DNA of 64,000 bases from NCBI GenBank assembly GCA_009823505.1, contig VZQC01000392.1, positions 6,848,744-6,912,743 on the forward strand, in the 5' to 3' direction. Source of the DNA: Rhizomys pruinosus (taxonomy: Eukaryota; Chordata; Mammalia; Rodentia; Spalacidae). This document shows, one piece after another, positions 1 through 11,640 of this stretch. The translations under genes were made by a program, and so were the position numbers. Below the pieces are notes generated by a model. The model did no database searches, was not told where the DNA came from, and worked only from the letters and a program-made list of their open reading frames with translations. The first letter of the stretch is position 1; each line of letters opens with the position of its first letter.

Positions 1-1122
1 TATATTATAAGACATTGTTTTTAAATGAGTCTCTAGGGCTTGTATGGAAGACAACAAAACACTGTAGAAGAATCGGGGAACAAAAATGAGTAGTTACAAA
101 ATGGTGTAATGGAACTAATAAGTGCAAATTAAAGTACTATGTGTAAGATAAAGATAATTGAAAACTGCAGTGGAAGATGGCTCCGTAAATGCAATGGCAT
201 TTGTTCTGGGCTTGAAGGCTATTTCCAGGGTGAAAAGAAAGGTATATGTAATTTGAGCTATGAAAAAATAATGCTGCCTTAGTTCTTTGTGAGAATGTGC
301 CTGGCTTGTTGATTTTGACATTTTCCGAGAGTGCACTGGGTTCTTTGCTCAACTTTGCTTTGAGATGGGAATGTCCTCTTTTTGCTGTAGTGTTTACTCA
401 TGATTGAGGGATATAGACTGTAGAATGCCTTCCAAAGAATGCCAAATATCTGTGCCCAGTAAGACCTCTCTCTAGCACCTGAGATAATCTCTGCTTCCTG
501 AGATTATAAACTTTGCCTATATCATGATGCAAAGTGGCTACTTTGGTGGCACATGAACTCAGATTCTCAGGCAGAGACATTCTAGAAGACAATTCAGGTA
601 CAGCATTGGTAGAGCAAATGCATAGGGGAAAAATCTATTCTACACTTGAAGGTGTTGACAGGGGCTATTGCCAAAGTACCCTGGATGTCATAAGCAGCTT
701 CTGTGGGTCTGCTAAGTCAGCTGCCATAAACAAGAGCACAGGCTGTGCTGTTCTAAGAAGCCAGCACAATCTGATGTTATCACTTGCTCATTTAATCTTG
801 TGATACATTCTTTCAAGTCAATCATGTTCTCTAGCTCCAAATTTATGTACTCGGAACCTGACCATGAGAAAGAATTTGGCTTTGCTTATCTATCCTAGCT
901 AAAGATTATGTTCCAGTGAACTGGTTTTCACTTTATCATTCAGACCCCTTGGTTTGGGGCTGCAAAGTGCTGAGAGGCTAGATGATGTCAGGAGCAGTGG
1001 TATTTAGAACAACTGAGTATAAAAGCTCCTCTCACATGTTTACCATGTCAACATTTAATTTTTATTTAAACTTTATATTACATGTCTGTCTCCAGTCACA
1101 TAACTTCTGAAATTTACTGTTC
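1..1122. other. Non-repetitive noncoding DNA
   Basis: No repeat family is recognisable. The short open frames here have no domain, codon pattern or splice context suggesting a gene. Intergenic or intronic sequence. Confidence 0.5.
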
Positions 1123-1449
1123 TAAAAATTATTTCTGTATGTGTATGAATGTACTGTCTGCATGCAAGTCTGTGCACCCGTGTCGTGCAATGCCGCGGAG
1201 GTCAGAGGAGGGTGTCAGATTCCCCTGGAACTGGAGTTCTCCTGGAATTGGAGTTTCAGACGGTTCTTGGCCGCCATGTGGGTGCTGGGGATCGAACCCG
1301 GGTCCTCTGCAAGAGCAGTCGGCGCTCTCAACCGCTAGGCCATCTCTCCAGCCCCACGACACGGGTGCACAGACTTGCATGCAGACAGTACATTCATACA
1401 CATACAGAAATAAATAAAATTAAAAAAAAATAAAAAAAATAAAAATTAT
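1123..1449 (+). mobile_element. B3-type SINE with inverted 5' part (twin-priming structure)
   Basis: Positions 1133-1355 hold a full SINE in antisense, ending at its 5' head (CCATCTCTCCAGCCCC read on +). Directly after it, 1356-1410 repeats the SINE 3' domain in sense orientation, followed by an A-rich tail to about 1439. The two 3' domains form a perfect inverted repeat of about 55 bp. The 10-bp direct repeat TAAAAATTAT (1123-1132 and 1440-1449) brackets the whole unit, which fits one insertion event. The antisense head side has no T-tail of its own, so this is unlikely to be two independent SINEs. Confidence 0.75.
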
Positions 1450-2535
1450 ACTTAATATGTTTAAATTCATAATATTCCTAGATATATTTTCTTTCATAAT
1501 TTATTTTTTCTGCCCTTACCCAACGTCATCAGCTGTCAACAGAGTGGGGGATAATTTATCTATTGAACCATCTAGGCTATTATGATTTTACAATTGTGAA
1601 TCTTTGGGCCCATATTTCATTCTTCCATAATAATAAAAAAAGAATCTTTAAGTTTTTAGTGTGAATTTATGAAGCTGCAAATATTACATTTCAAACCATA
1701 CTTGTGAAAATCATAGTTTTCAATTTTCAAGTATTCATCTGTTTCAAAACTTATTGCAACATAGCCTAAAATGAGACTGAATGTGAATTGTTCTCCTGAT
1801 CTACAGCACAAGTTTAAACCTGCATGTGTATTGTAAAAAAAAAATCTAATTTGACAAAGAAGAGCAGCATATGAAGTGCATGCATAGATTTAACTATGAA
1901 AATGATTTTCTGTTTATGAACCAATAGAATATCAGTAATATAGATGAATCAACTGTTCATGGTGTTCATAGATTGTATATATACACACATTTGTGTATAT
2001 ATAAATATATATAATATATAATATATTATATATATATAAAAAAATAATTAAATAATTAAAACTTGGTAATAATTAGTGGTAAATAGTTATGGAACTTATT
2101 AAGGAATTATTAACTTCAAGTTGTCATTGTGTCCATTTCCTCTGATAAATCTGTCAATTAGACAAATCAGATGAAGGTAACATATGACAGCTAACACTAG
2201 TCGCATAAGGCACTTTTATAAAAAAGAACATTTAAAGAATTTTAACTATCCACCAGAGAAATGTGAATGTTAGTAATAAGCCCAGGAAAAGGGATTTGAG
2301 AGGTACTAAGTTAGAAACAGAGAGCTTGCTGGATGGAATCAACATTGTGACTTTGTTTGGGAAATAATGATGTTTTAAGTAAATGAAAGGGCCATTTAAA
2401 TTCTTTGGGCGTGAATTAATTTGAAGTGCAGTAATGTGTGCTTCTCTTCAGGAAGTCTCCTGGATAACTAACATTTTTCTAGAGCTCAAATGGAAATAAT
2501 AACACACACTGCAACATAGTGCAGAGAATGGACTT
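1450..2535. other. AT-rich noncoding DNA
   Basis: Apart from the TA-rich simple repeat listed separately, I recognise no repeat and no gene here. Confidence 0.45.
1972..2040. repeat. TA/TG-rich simple repeat
   Basis: Impure alternating TA with TATATACACACA and TGTGTATATA patches. Low-complexity microsatellite. Confidence 0.8.
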
Positions 2536-2823
2536 TATTCATATATTTTTTAAGTAGTTTTTTTTATTTTTATTTATTTATTTATTTTTGTATGTGTATG
2601 AATGTACTGACTGCATGTAGGTTTGTGCACCCCTGTCGTGCAATGCCGTGGAGGTCAGAAGAGGGTCTCAGAATCCCCTGGAACTGGAGTTCTCCTGGAA
2701 TTGGAGTTTTAGATGGTTCTTAGCCGTCATGTGGGTGCTGGGGATCGAACCCAGGTCCTCTGCAAGAGCAGTCGGTGCTCTTAACCACTAAGCTATCTCT
2801 CCAGCCCCTATTCGTATCTTTTC
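2536..2823 (-). mobile_element. B3-type SINE with degenerate target duplication
   Basis: T-rich tail, then GTATGTGTATGAATGTACTG and the antisense body, ending at CTATCTCTCCAGCCCC (2808). TATTCATATATTTTT at 2536 and TATTCGTATCTTTT at 2809 look like a diverged target-site duplication. It has the internal 17-bp duplication of the larger subfamily. Confidence 0.85.
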
Positions 2824-4329
2824 AAATTTGCTTTTTAGTCTCAAATACTGTGTTCAGTCTTTACATCTAGCATTGAACCAAACGCCAACTTGTGGCACAG
2901 GAATCAAATGTAGCTTGCAAAATGCTACTTTTGTGAAACCATTTTTCTATTCTTTTTATGGAATTGTATTGAAGAGAAGTCTTCACCAGGTCCTTAAGCC
3001 AAAAGAGCATCAATCACTCAGAAATGCAAATAAAGGCCCATGGTAATGGGGAGATCTTCTAAGTGATATCCTCGGGTAACTTGGGCACTCTCAGCTATCT
3101 GGGACTCATATGGCATTCATAAGGTTGGCCTCTAAAATATATACTGTGGGTGGTGCTTACTTAGGTCTCACTGAGGCTGGCTGATGGAAATTAAGAGGGC
3201 TCTGTCTAAACTGTCAGGATCCACATCCAGAAAAATACAGGAAAATGACCAGCCAAAAAAGAGTTGGATAACACAGAATGGACTCCACTACACATGAAGC
3301 AATAGTCCTCAGAAGTCTGGATGCTCCTGTTGATTCAATTTCATTGTATTTCTTGTAGGCACTGTTGTCAAACTATAATAACATGAAGAATAAGTATGGC
3401 AGGTGCATGTGGCTGGCTAAACCCAAATAGATTTATTGTAGAAGTGAGGCTTAAAGGACTTAGCTGGTCATTAAAGAGTTAAGTGTTTTAGCTGGAGGCC
3501 TTTGGAAATCCAAGCTGTGCTTATTTCACACATTTATAAATAACTTAAACCTATGTAGGAGTTAATTAATTTGGCTCTTTTCCACCCACAGTTTAGCTTC
3601 TTGAGAGAAAAACTTGACCCTCTATATACCCTACATTTATAGTTGTAAAGAGAACTTCCAACAGAATGCATAAAACCTCATTTGAATTGTCTGCATTTGA
3701 CTTCTGGCATACTTATACAGAGAAACTATGAGATGTCAGGCACAGCACAAAATGTCAAAATATTTTTTCAGTTAAGGACAAACGTATGCATTGTACTATT
3801 CCTGTCTTTAGTTATTTATGATTCTGTGCTCTCATTTGCATTTACTCTCTTTTCTCCCTCCTCCTTCCCCCTGTCTCCCACTCCCTCTTCTTAGTTTCCT
3901 AAAATGCCATTGAGAACAGGGAGTTAACCTGTGACTTAGGGACAGTAATAGAGACTGCTAAAAGCACACATAATCTCACTCCTTCATACTCTCCTTTCCC
4001 TAGAGGTTATGTTAAACATCGAACCCCTCTGTGGATCCTACATGTAACAACTATTTATAATGAGTCCTAGTGAAACTTATCTTCTAGGTGCCACAAAGGT
4101 TTTGATATGAGAGACTTTCTTGCCTTCCCCCCATAGAACAAGGAGAAATATGACGATGATGAGGTCGTTCTCCAACTGTAAATTGGAGACAATTATTATA
4201 GAGGTAATCTCTTATAAAACCGGTAAAAATGCCTTCTTTAATTGACTAATAGACATAAGAACTGTGAAAAGGATTATACTCTGTTCAGAACCAAATATAA
4301 TACTAAAGTCCTTGGGCTATGCACTTAGG
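2824..4329. other. Unique noncoding DNA
   Basis: About 1.5 kb with no recognised repeat. A pyrimidine-rich patch lies near 3850-3890. No coding region is supported. Confidence 0.45.
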
Positions 4330-5492
4330 CAAAGTATATTAATGCAGGAGCTCTGACATCAGAAATGGATTGTTCTACCAGGGGGATGTTGGCCAGGGGA
4401 TCCAAGGCCCCACAAAAGGTAAGGGCTCCTTGCCTCTAAGTTGGGATACCTGCAGGAGGAGAGGCGATAAGACCCTGCTGCAGAAGACCTGACATTAACA
4501 TGGGAGGGATGTATTGAGACCGCACATGCAAGTGTACAGATGGCCTCTGGAATACCAGAGAGTGTTACCAAAGGCCACTAAACCAATAAAGCAAATACGG
4601 GTCTCCCTGAGTCAAGCAAGACTCCACCGTCAGCACCAGCTATACCTCACCTGCCTGGAAATACTGTGCAGTAGAGGCAGCCATGTGCCTGTGTATCCCA
4701 AACCTAATTGGCTATTGGCTCTCTCCTTGGAGGAATAACCCATGGCTGATGCCACAAGCTTACATCCTCTACAGGTTAGGAGATGTTATAAGCCACAGTA
4801 AGACCCTGTCATACTTAACAGGGGGGAAAAATGTAATTCATGGATTAACATATCATCCAAACATATGTGTCTATGCCAAAGTAACCTACCATAACTATTA
4901 GTGCTGCTTAAATACCTATATATCTAATTGCTTGTGCTTCATTAGTAGGATCAAAAGGTTACTCCTGGACAAACTGTCAGCCCATGAAAGGAAACAGCCA
5001 GAATTGACCAGAGTCCAAGTCAACAGCTCCAGAGAGAGTGGACTGTTTTACTTCTCATCCACCTGTGCCCCTTTTCTAAGCCTAGGGAACAATCAGCGGA
5101 AGAGGGGGCGTGGTAGAATGTAAAGGCTGCGATTGGGGTGAATGGTGAAACTACAGCGATGTAGTCTGGACACTCATTTGATCAACTTGATTGAACAAAC
5201 AACCTGTCACCCCCCACTGGATGGTGGGGCTGTGGGGGTTTGGGCACAACAGCCTGCAGATTGGTTTTGCACGAGGGATGCTTGTACTCATGGATTATCA
5301 CTTATAGCTAAAAAATGAAAAAAAAAACTGAGAGAAAGATGCAGGACAGTTATGGCAGAATGCATGATCTGGGATGGGGTGGGGGTGGGGGGGAAGGGAA
5401 AGGGAAATATGCCTGATCTGAATTGGAATATGATGTATGAAATTCACAAAGCATCAATAAAAATTAAATTAAAAAAAAAACAGAGGGGAAAG
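4330..5492 (+). mobile_element. L1 3' UTR, 5'-truncated
   Basis: The sequence from about 4806 (TGTAATTCATGGATTAACAT) to the A-tail at about 5480 recurs in antisense at 33000-33640 and in part at 34740-35183. The end (AGAGAAAGATGCAGGACAG, G-rich stretch, CATCAATAAA, A-tail) matches the terminus of the L1 at 42120-42280, which carries ORF2 sequence, so this family is L1. The upstream limit near 4330 is a guess. Confidence 0.65.
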
Positions 5493-6369
5493 AGATAGTA
5501 GAAGGTGGTATAACTGATAAAGCAAGAATCCCAAAGAACTGGGAGGACACAGGTTTAGGGATTACTTTAATCTCCACAGGAAGGTATCCAGTCCTTAGTT
5601 GACACAGAACAGAGCTCAGCTGTGTATATTTGAGGCCTCAAAGTTGAGATGGATCATAAGTGCAGGCTTCAATAATAATATAGTTGTAAATAAGGATTTC
5701 TACTATGAATGAAGGTTGTGGCAGCTGATTAGCAGTCTCAGTAAGGGAGATTCAAATCTGGAATAAACACTGGAATAAACACTGAGGGGAATGAAAGGGA
5801 AAGATGACCAAGGACAAAGGTAAAATGTGATTTCTAGGACAGATAAGCTGGCTGAGATCTGAAACTGTCCTTAAGATGACCACAGTCTGCTTGCCTCAGT
5901 GGCTTTCTGCACAATCCTTAGGCTATAGGAAAACAGAAGGCATATCACAGCATTAATGGGCATTTGGTTCTTCTTTCAAGTGAGGATAGCAGCAGAAGAA
6001 GAATGTGAGGAAACAGAGTATGTGAGTAATTTAGACACTCAGACTTAGGTTTAAGATGAGAGAAGACTGAGATTGCAGGAAAGACCTGACAGCACAAGAC
6101 AATGCAGAGAATGCAGAGATTTTCCTATCCTAGGAAAATCCTAATGATCCAGGGAGCAAATGAATGGAAATAAATAAGCAAGGGACACAAAATCAAAGGA
6201 GGGTTTGAGCAGGGATTCAAATGCAAAGAAAGTAATTAAATTGAATATGACTATCTGGTATAATTTGATCTTGACCATAATCATTTAGCATAATCTTCAT
6301 GTCTCTAGCATACTTTTGTCTACTTTCTGATTTCTTAATTTATATTCTAGTTTTTTAAAGAATAGGTAT
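5493..6369. other. Noncoding DNA, no feature recognised
   Basis: Purine-rich unique-looking sequence. No repeat or gene identified. Confidence 0.4.
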
Positions 6370-6632
6370 TACTTCACAAGAAGAAAATTTAGGAAGCATG
6401 TGTGCTTAAGAGATTTTCCAGAGTAACAGAAATTCTGTACAGAATGAAATATAGAAATAATGAGGCTTTTGGAAAGCAGGTTAGATATGCCACTAAAACC
6501 TTGAATGGTCTAGTCTGGGAGGAGACTGGGAGGAGGTCTGAGGGATGGGTGACTGAGTATATCAAAATACAATGTATCAATTCTCAAAATATCAATAAAA
6601 TATTATTTAAAAAAAAATAAATAAATAAATAA
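6370..6632 (+). mobile_element. Possible retroposon 3' end
   Basis: A G-rich stretch (GGAGGAGACTGGGAGGAGG) is followed by ATCAATAAAATATT and an A/AAAT tail (6607-6632). This resembles an L1 3' terminus. No target duplication was found and the left boundary is uncertain. Confidence 0.3.
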
Positions 6633-6974
6633 AAAATACTGTCTTTGGGGCAAGAGGTCAGTTTCTTCTGCTCTGAGGTAGCCAATGATTAAATAAGAAA
6701 TTCTAAGAGTTTTCTCAGTTTTCAGAATCCCAAAGCACAAGGAATACTGAGCAACAGAAGAAAAATATTCTTGTCATGCTAACTTATCTTCCCTACAACA
6801 CCTCTAATAGGATCTGACAGATCAGACAACAGGTGAGGACTATAAAGCAAGCATGACAGATGAAAACGAATTGAGTCATTTGATGCCACAATACAAATGA
6901 AGTGAGACTTCATAGAAAGAAGTCATATCAAATACCATATCTTTTCAATTATCTACCCCAGTTACTCATATATC

Positions 6975-7105
6975 TGTTGACATTTTTTCTTGATATAGTC
7001 TTGATATATTGAACAGGCTGTCCTCAAACTTCTGGAGGCAAATGATCTCCTTCAGCCTTCTGAGGTTCTGGGACTATAGGAGTATACCACAACACCAGGC
7101 TGCCT
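6975..7105 (-). mobile_element. Old B1-type SINE
   Basis: Diverged antisense B1: T-rich start, GAACAGGCTGTCCTCAAACT, and a CTTCTGAGGTTCTGGGACTA box near the end. Confidence 0.5.
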
Positions 7106-7342
7106 CTTTAAGTGAAAAAAAATCCCTATGAACGACTGGTTTTTCTACAAGTGACTAAATTTTATCTTAAGTTTCAAAAGATAATGATTGGGACAATCAG
7201 TAGAAAAATACCCATGCCATTTTAATAGAAGACCTGAGAACCAGTTACCAATACAGTTAGAATCCATCTTCTCTTCTCAAAAATTATAAAACATTCCAGA
7301 TTTAACTGATTCTCTGCTTTGAAACTTGGATCCAGAATATAA

Positions 7343-7624
7343 ATGAGACTATTATTCTTTTTTTATTATTTATTTTTATTTATTTTTCTCTATGTGTATG
7401 AATGTACTGTCTGCATGCAGGTCTGTGCACCCGTGTTGTGCAATGCAGCGGAGGTCAGAGGAGGGTATCAGATTCCCCTGGAACTGGAGTTCTCCTGGAG
7501 TTGGAGTTTCAGATGGTTCTCAGCTGCCATGTGGGTGCTGGGGATTGAACCCCGTTCCTCTGCAAGAGCAGTCGGTGCTCTTAACCGCTAGGCCATCTCT
7601 CCAGCCCCATGAGACTATTATTCT
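7343..7624 (-). mobile_element. B3-type SINE with perfect 16-bp target duplication
   Basis: Antisense SINE 7359-7608, bracketed by ATGAGACTATTATTCT at 7343-7358 and 7609-7624. The perfect duplication and the retained 17-bp internal duplication indicate a fairly recent insertion. Confidence 0.92.
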
Positions 7625-7749
7625 AAGTCATCTTCCACTTAGGTTTCAACATTGGGTTTGAGAATTGAGACTTACCCCTTATCCCCCAGAGAATTCAGAA
7701 GAAGAATGGAAAAATGGAGATTTTTATCTGAGGTCTCGTGATAGCTAGA

Positions 7750-7847
7750 CTACAGCTACAATTTAGTGAGCACTTATGATGTGTCAATGACACATTTAAG
7801 TTTAATACTCCACATGGGCATTCCAATATGACAGTTTCTATTTTTGA
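7750..7847 (-). mobile_element. MIR fragment
   Basis: GTGAGCACTTATGATGTGTC followed by a decayed stretch matches the antisense MIR/L2 pattern of a 'cumulative size of last column' type AGCACTTACTATGTG core. It is cut by the SINE at 7848. Confidence 0.4.
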
Positions 7848-8065
7848 AATTTATTTTTATTTATCTGCATGAATGTTTTGCCTGCATACAAGCATTAATA
7901 TCATGTATGTGACTGGTGCCTGTATGGGCCAGAAGAGGGCATTGGGTCCCCTGGATGGAACTGAAGTTATAGAGATTCAAACTACATGTGGCTGTTGAGA
8001 ACCACATCTAGGTCCTCTGCAAGACTAGAAAGTGCTCTTAACCACTGAGCCATTTCTCCTACCCT
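7848..8065 (-). mobile_element. Older B3-type SINE
   Basis: Antisense SINE with TTTTGCCTGCATACAAGC, GCCAGAAGAGGGCATTGGGT and CACTGAGCCATTTCTCC. Its 3' domain lacks the GCATTGCACGACAC motif of the young copies and is closer to the general rodent B3 type, so it is older. Confidence 0.75.
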
Positions 8066-8884
8066 GAGAGTTACCATATTTATGCAAATTTTATGTAAAA
8101 AGAGAATTTTGTTATGTCAGCTTGATAACCGTAACCTTACACATGGTAAGAATACAAAGCCATATTTAAGGCAAAGCTTATGATTCCTTTCAACACATGA
8201 AATTTTAAGTGAAGTTTAAGATCAGAAGAGTTTCAGGTAAAGTTTAAGTTCATCCAAATGACCCTGGCTGAAATCTAGCTTGTGTTTCTGTTTATATGCA
8301 TATGTTTGGTATGGTATTGACTCATCCTTTATTAATATCCTTACTTTCATATGCCATGCATATTAAACCAGAATGTGGTTCCAGGCACAAGCAGTGTATT
8401 TAAGTAGATCCTGACTATAACCAGTCCCATGGCCTTTACAGTCCATTATGCTGAGCCTTAACCCTTAACTCTGAATGCTAAATAAACAAACAATTCCTTG
8501 CATGGAGAATAGTTAGAATTGATATACTCTGCCATAGAAATAGATTAAACTGTTCTGTTGTGTGTCTAGAGATGGAAGCTACTGCAAACTATGCTCACAA
8601 CATGTTATATTTATGTGGCTGCTAGTAGAAATTTCCACATAGTGGATGGTTTAAAAACACAGAATTTTATTTTCTTCAATTTTGGGGGCACTCATAATTC
8701 AAAAGTGCAGTTTTCACTTAGACTACAACCCCTTTGAAGGATCTAGGGTTAAATGGCTACAGAATTTCCTTAATGTTCCTTGGTTTTTGGATGTGACATT
8801 GCAATCTTTTGATCTGTCTTCAAATCACTGCATCATCTTCACTATTTTCTCCTCTAATGTCTCAAAAGCCACTCTGCCTTTCTT
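8066..8884. other. Unique noncoding DNA
   Basis: No repeat recognised up to the L1 3' end. No gene evidence. Confidence 0.45.
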
Positions 8885-8919
8885 TATTATTAACATTTCT
8901 ATTGAATTTTTGAAATTTT

Positions 8920-9261
8920 CATGCAATATATTTTTTAAATTTTTCATTGAACTTTTATGTATTTCATACATAATTTTGGCAGTGTCCTGCATCCTCCCCC
9001 CACACACCCAGAGTTTGCACATTCTGCTATTTGTGTTAGGGTCCATTGTGCAAACTACTATCCTCACCCATTCTTCAGTGCCAGCTGATCCCCTGAGCTC
9101 TAGTCAGCCTATCCAGTGTCACTTTCCTCAAGAAGGACAGTTCTTCCTCACCCAACCATGGTCAGTGCCAATATTTCTTCAGCCAAGGGTGTAGCTCTGT
9201 TACACATTTGTACAGTTCTATGCTGGATTTTTGTCTAGCTGAGCTCATGCAATATATTTTT
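8920..9261 (-). mobile_element. Second L1-like 3' end nested in the first
   Basis: The 16-bp repeat CATGCAATATATTTTT occurs at 8920-8935 and 9246-9261. The 310 bp between begin T-rich (3' end at left) and include CTGCATCCTCCCCCCACACA, resembling other L1 3' ends in the window. Removing it rejoins the outer L1 cleanly. Confidence 0.7.
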
Positions 9262-9309
9262 ATTTTATTTATATTCCCTCCCTTTGCTATCCCCTACCCA
9301 ATTTAACTC

Positions 9310-9320
9310 TATCTCTCTGA

Positions 9321-9380
<60 letters not shown>

Positions 9381-9456
9381 GTCTGTGTGTGTGTGTGTGT
9401 ATCTGTGTGTGTGTCTGTGATTGTGTGTCTCTGTGTCTATGTGTGTGTCTGTGTAT
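9310..9456. repeat. Compound microsatellite (CT)n(TA)n(TG)n
   Basis: A CT run, then TA, then TG/TCTG repeats, inside the L1 3' UTR. Confidence 0.95.
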
Positions 9457-9560
9457 TAAGGCTTATAGAATTTAATTTGTGACTGCAAATGTCCTTCAGT
9501 GTGGGTCCATGCGCTGAAGCCTGGTTAACTTATCAGGAATCACAACCTTGAAAGAGACTA

Positions 9561-9828
9561 ACTCTCCCCATCCCAGAAGCCATCAGTGGCCAACAGTTCC
9601 TCAGATAGGGTTGATGTTGCTTACCTCCTTCCCCACATCTATTCTGGGATCTTATCTGGTTTGAACTTACATGGGACTTGTGCCTGCTATTACTACTCTC
9701 CCCATCCCAGAAGCCATCAGTGGCCAACAGTTCCTCAGATAGGGTTGATGTTGCTTACCTCCTTCCCCACATCTATTCTGGGATCTTATCTGGTTTGAAC
9801 TTACATGGGACTTGTGTCTGCTATTACT
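9561..9828. repeat. 134-bp direct tandem duplication
   Basis: Two adjacent copies (9561-9694 and 9695-9828), each starting ACTCTCCCCATCCCAGAAGC. I see one difference (TGCCTGC versus TGTCTGC near the end). The unit is a piece of the host L1 3' UTR, so the duplication came after insertion. Confidence 0.95.
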
Positions 9829-10440
9829 ATTGATGTGAGTTCATGTGAGTAAGTTACCAGCTGTCTTGAAAACTATTATCTTGTGGTTGTTCACCTCCTT
9901 TGGCTCTTACAATCTTTCTTCCCCATCTTCTACAATGATCTCTGAGCCTTGGCAAGCAGACATTTGATATGGTTATCCTCTTGGTTGATAAACACTCTGA
10001 AACCTCTTGTTCTCAGAACATTGGCCAGTTGTGGGTTTCTTTGTTAATCATCATCTGCTGCCATACAAAGCTTGTCCGGTGAGCACTGGAAGATGCATTA
10101 ATCTGTGGATATAAGAATAAGTCATTAGGATTGAGCTTAATGCTATATTATTTGGGAGAAATGAGTCTTAGGGTCTTTCCCATTGCCTGTGGGCTATCTA
10201 CCCTCAGATTCAATGTCAGCCATAGATACCATCCTAGAAGTAGACTTTAAATCCAATTGTATTCATTCCACTATTGTAATAGTGGGCCTATTGCCAGACC
10301 AGGTGTTCTTGTAGCTCTCTGGATGCACAGCTGGGTAAAGTTGCTGATGAATTTTTGCTTCATGTATCATCCATACGACTTTCCAGTCCTATGGAAGTTA
10401 GCCAGTAGAGATGAGGCTTTGAAGTCAATACTATCTTGAT

Positions 10441-10999
10441 TTTTACCCTTTTTTCCACAGCTCATGTACGTTATTGCTTCAGAAATAGGGCCTTAGCATG
10501 GGGTTCTAGGGGAAGCCTGAAATTCCTGTATATCTACCCCAGAAACCTACCCCTAAGGTCACTTGGAACAGGCCTGATTGTGTCTGCCATTTTTATGACA
10601 CATCTGTCATTAAATTTAGAGCTATGCAGATAATTTCTGATGATCTCATTCAAAGTCCTTGGTTGTATCTGCAAAATCCAATTTTCCAAATATAGCACTC
10701 AGTTTCTTTTGACTGTGCCAGGAATATACATTTGAAGAGATCACTATTCAGCCCACTACAGAAGACTCAGCACTCCCCAACTTTACTCATAATGACAGGT
10801 TATCTGACTCTCCAGGACAAATTGAAGTACCAGGAACATCAAGAAAGAATCATGGCTCCTCTCATCCTTTCTTAAAATGTAATCCTCACCAACCACGCCC
10901 CTGAGTCCCTATGCTCTCTTAATCCCTAATGGAATTAGCCTCAAGTCATCCTAGGTCCATTTGCTCACTGAAGCAAGAAAGTATTAAACAGAGTAAAGA
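10441..10999. other. Noncoding DNA, possibly eroded L1 at left
   Basis: The left part may continue the L1 antisense copy, but I cannot follow it. The remainder is unique-looking. Confidence 0.35.
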
Positions 11000-11115
11000 T
11001 TTAGGAATGTGACAGAACTGGGTTAAAAGTTATTCCAGTATGTCCTGATAATTTAACTATGGGCAAATTACTTGACCCTCACTAGGGCTCAGATTACTCA
11101 CCAAACAGTGAAATG
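11000..11115 (+). mobile_element. MIR fragment
   Basis: The order of motifs (ACAGAACTGGGTTAAAAGTT, TATGGGCAAATTACTTGACC, GGGCTCAGATTACTCA) follows the sense MIR core. Confidence 0.6.
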
Positions 11116-11149
11116 AATAAGAATTCAGTCTTCAGACAGAAAAAAATAC

Positions 11150-11510
11150 CCAAGTTTTAGAGACAAAGAGACGTGGGTTTATTTCCTGGCTCTGTCACCT
11201 GATGGCCATGTAATTTTGAGCAAGACACTGAAACAAAATATGTCTCCTGTTTCTGATCTGAAGAATATAGCAACAACTTTTTTTTTTGGTGTTTTCGAGA
11301 CAGGGTCTCCCTGTAGCCCCAGCTGTCCTGGAACTCACTCTGTAGACCAGGCTGGCCTTGAACTCACAAAGATCCGCCTGCCTCTGCCTCCCAAGTGCTA
11401 GGACTAAAGGCGTGCGCCACCACGCCCGGCCAGACAACAACTTTTAACTTGAAGAGATTTTAGGATTTAATAATAAAATGTTGAAATATTATACCTGATG
11501 ACTTTGGAGT
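11150..11510 (+). mobile_element. Second MIR fragment, split by a B1
   Basis: GACGTGGGTTTATTTCCTGG, CTCTGTCACCTGATGGCC and TTGAGCAAGACACTGAAA match sense MIR. The copy is interrupted by the B1 at 11281-11431. Its right end is blurred. Confidence 0.5.
11281..11431 (-). mobile_element. B1 SINE
   Basis: Antisense B1: TTTTCGAGACAGGGTCTCCC through GCCACCACGCCCGGCC, nearly full length with CpGs retained. CAACAACTTT lies on both sides (11271 and about 11436), a likely target duplication. Confidence 0.92.
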
Positions 11511-11534
11511 ATTTTTAAATTAGTTGTTGTTAGT

Positions 11535-11640
11535 TGCTATGTAAAGAGTGCCTAATCTGTGCCAGATATTCTTTTATACACTATTGAGTATAGTAGACAT
11601 GTATTTTACTCCTCCTTTAAAGAAGTTTGGACTTGAAAGC
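11535..11640 (-). mobile_element. MIR fragment
   Basis: GAGTGCCTAATCTGTGCCAG followed by TTATACACTATTGAGTATAG and ACTCCTCC follows the antisense MIR pattern. Confidence 0.5.

Larger units (their letters stand above)
8885..10440 (-). mobile_element. L1 3' UTR (Lx-like), antisense, 5'-truncated
   Basis: The 3' end is at left (AATTTTTGAAATTTTCATGC) and the body runs rightward. Landmarks are the CTCCCCATCCCAGAAGCCAT block, TCTTGTGGTTGTTCACCTCC, and GGATATAAGAATAAGTCATT. The same landmarks recur at 24.8-25.4, 54.7-55.1 and 57.7-59.1 kb. It is interrupted by a nested L1 end (8936-9245), a microsatellite and a tandem duplication. The right limit is approximate. No ORF2 is retained. Confidence 0.7.

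Noticed and set aside
7343..7591. A recurring open frame with a YECTVCMQVCAPV-like peptide at many places (1141, 7343, 29354, 52899, 53456, 56814)
   Set aside because: It is the antisense reading of the B3-type SINE, repeated because the SINE is. Not a gene family.
8682..9194. Longest open frame in the window (170 codons)
   Set aside because: It runs from unique DNA into antisense L1 3' UTR and the nested L1 end. No coding support.
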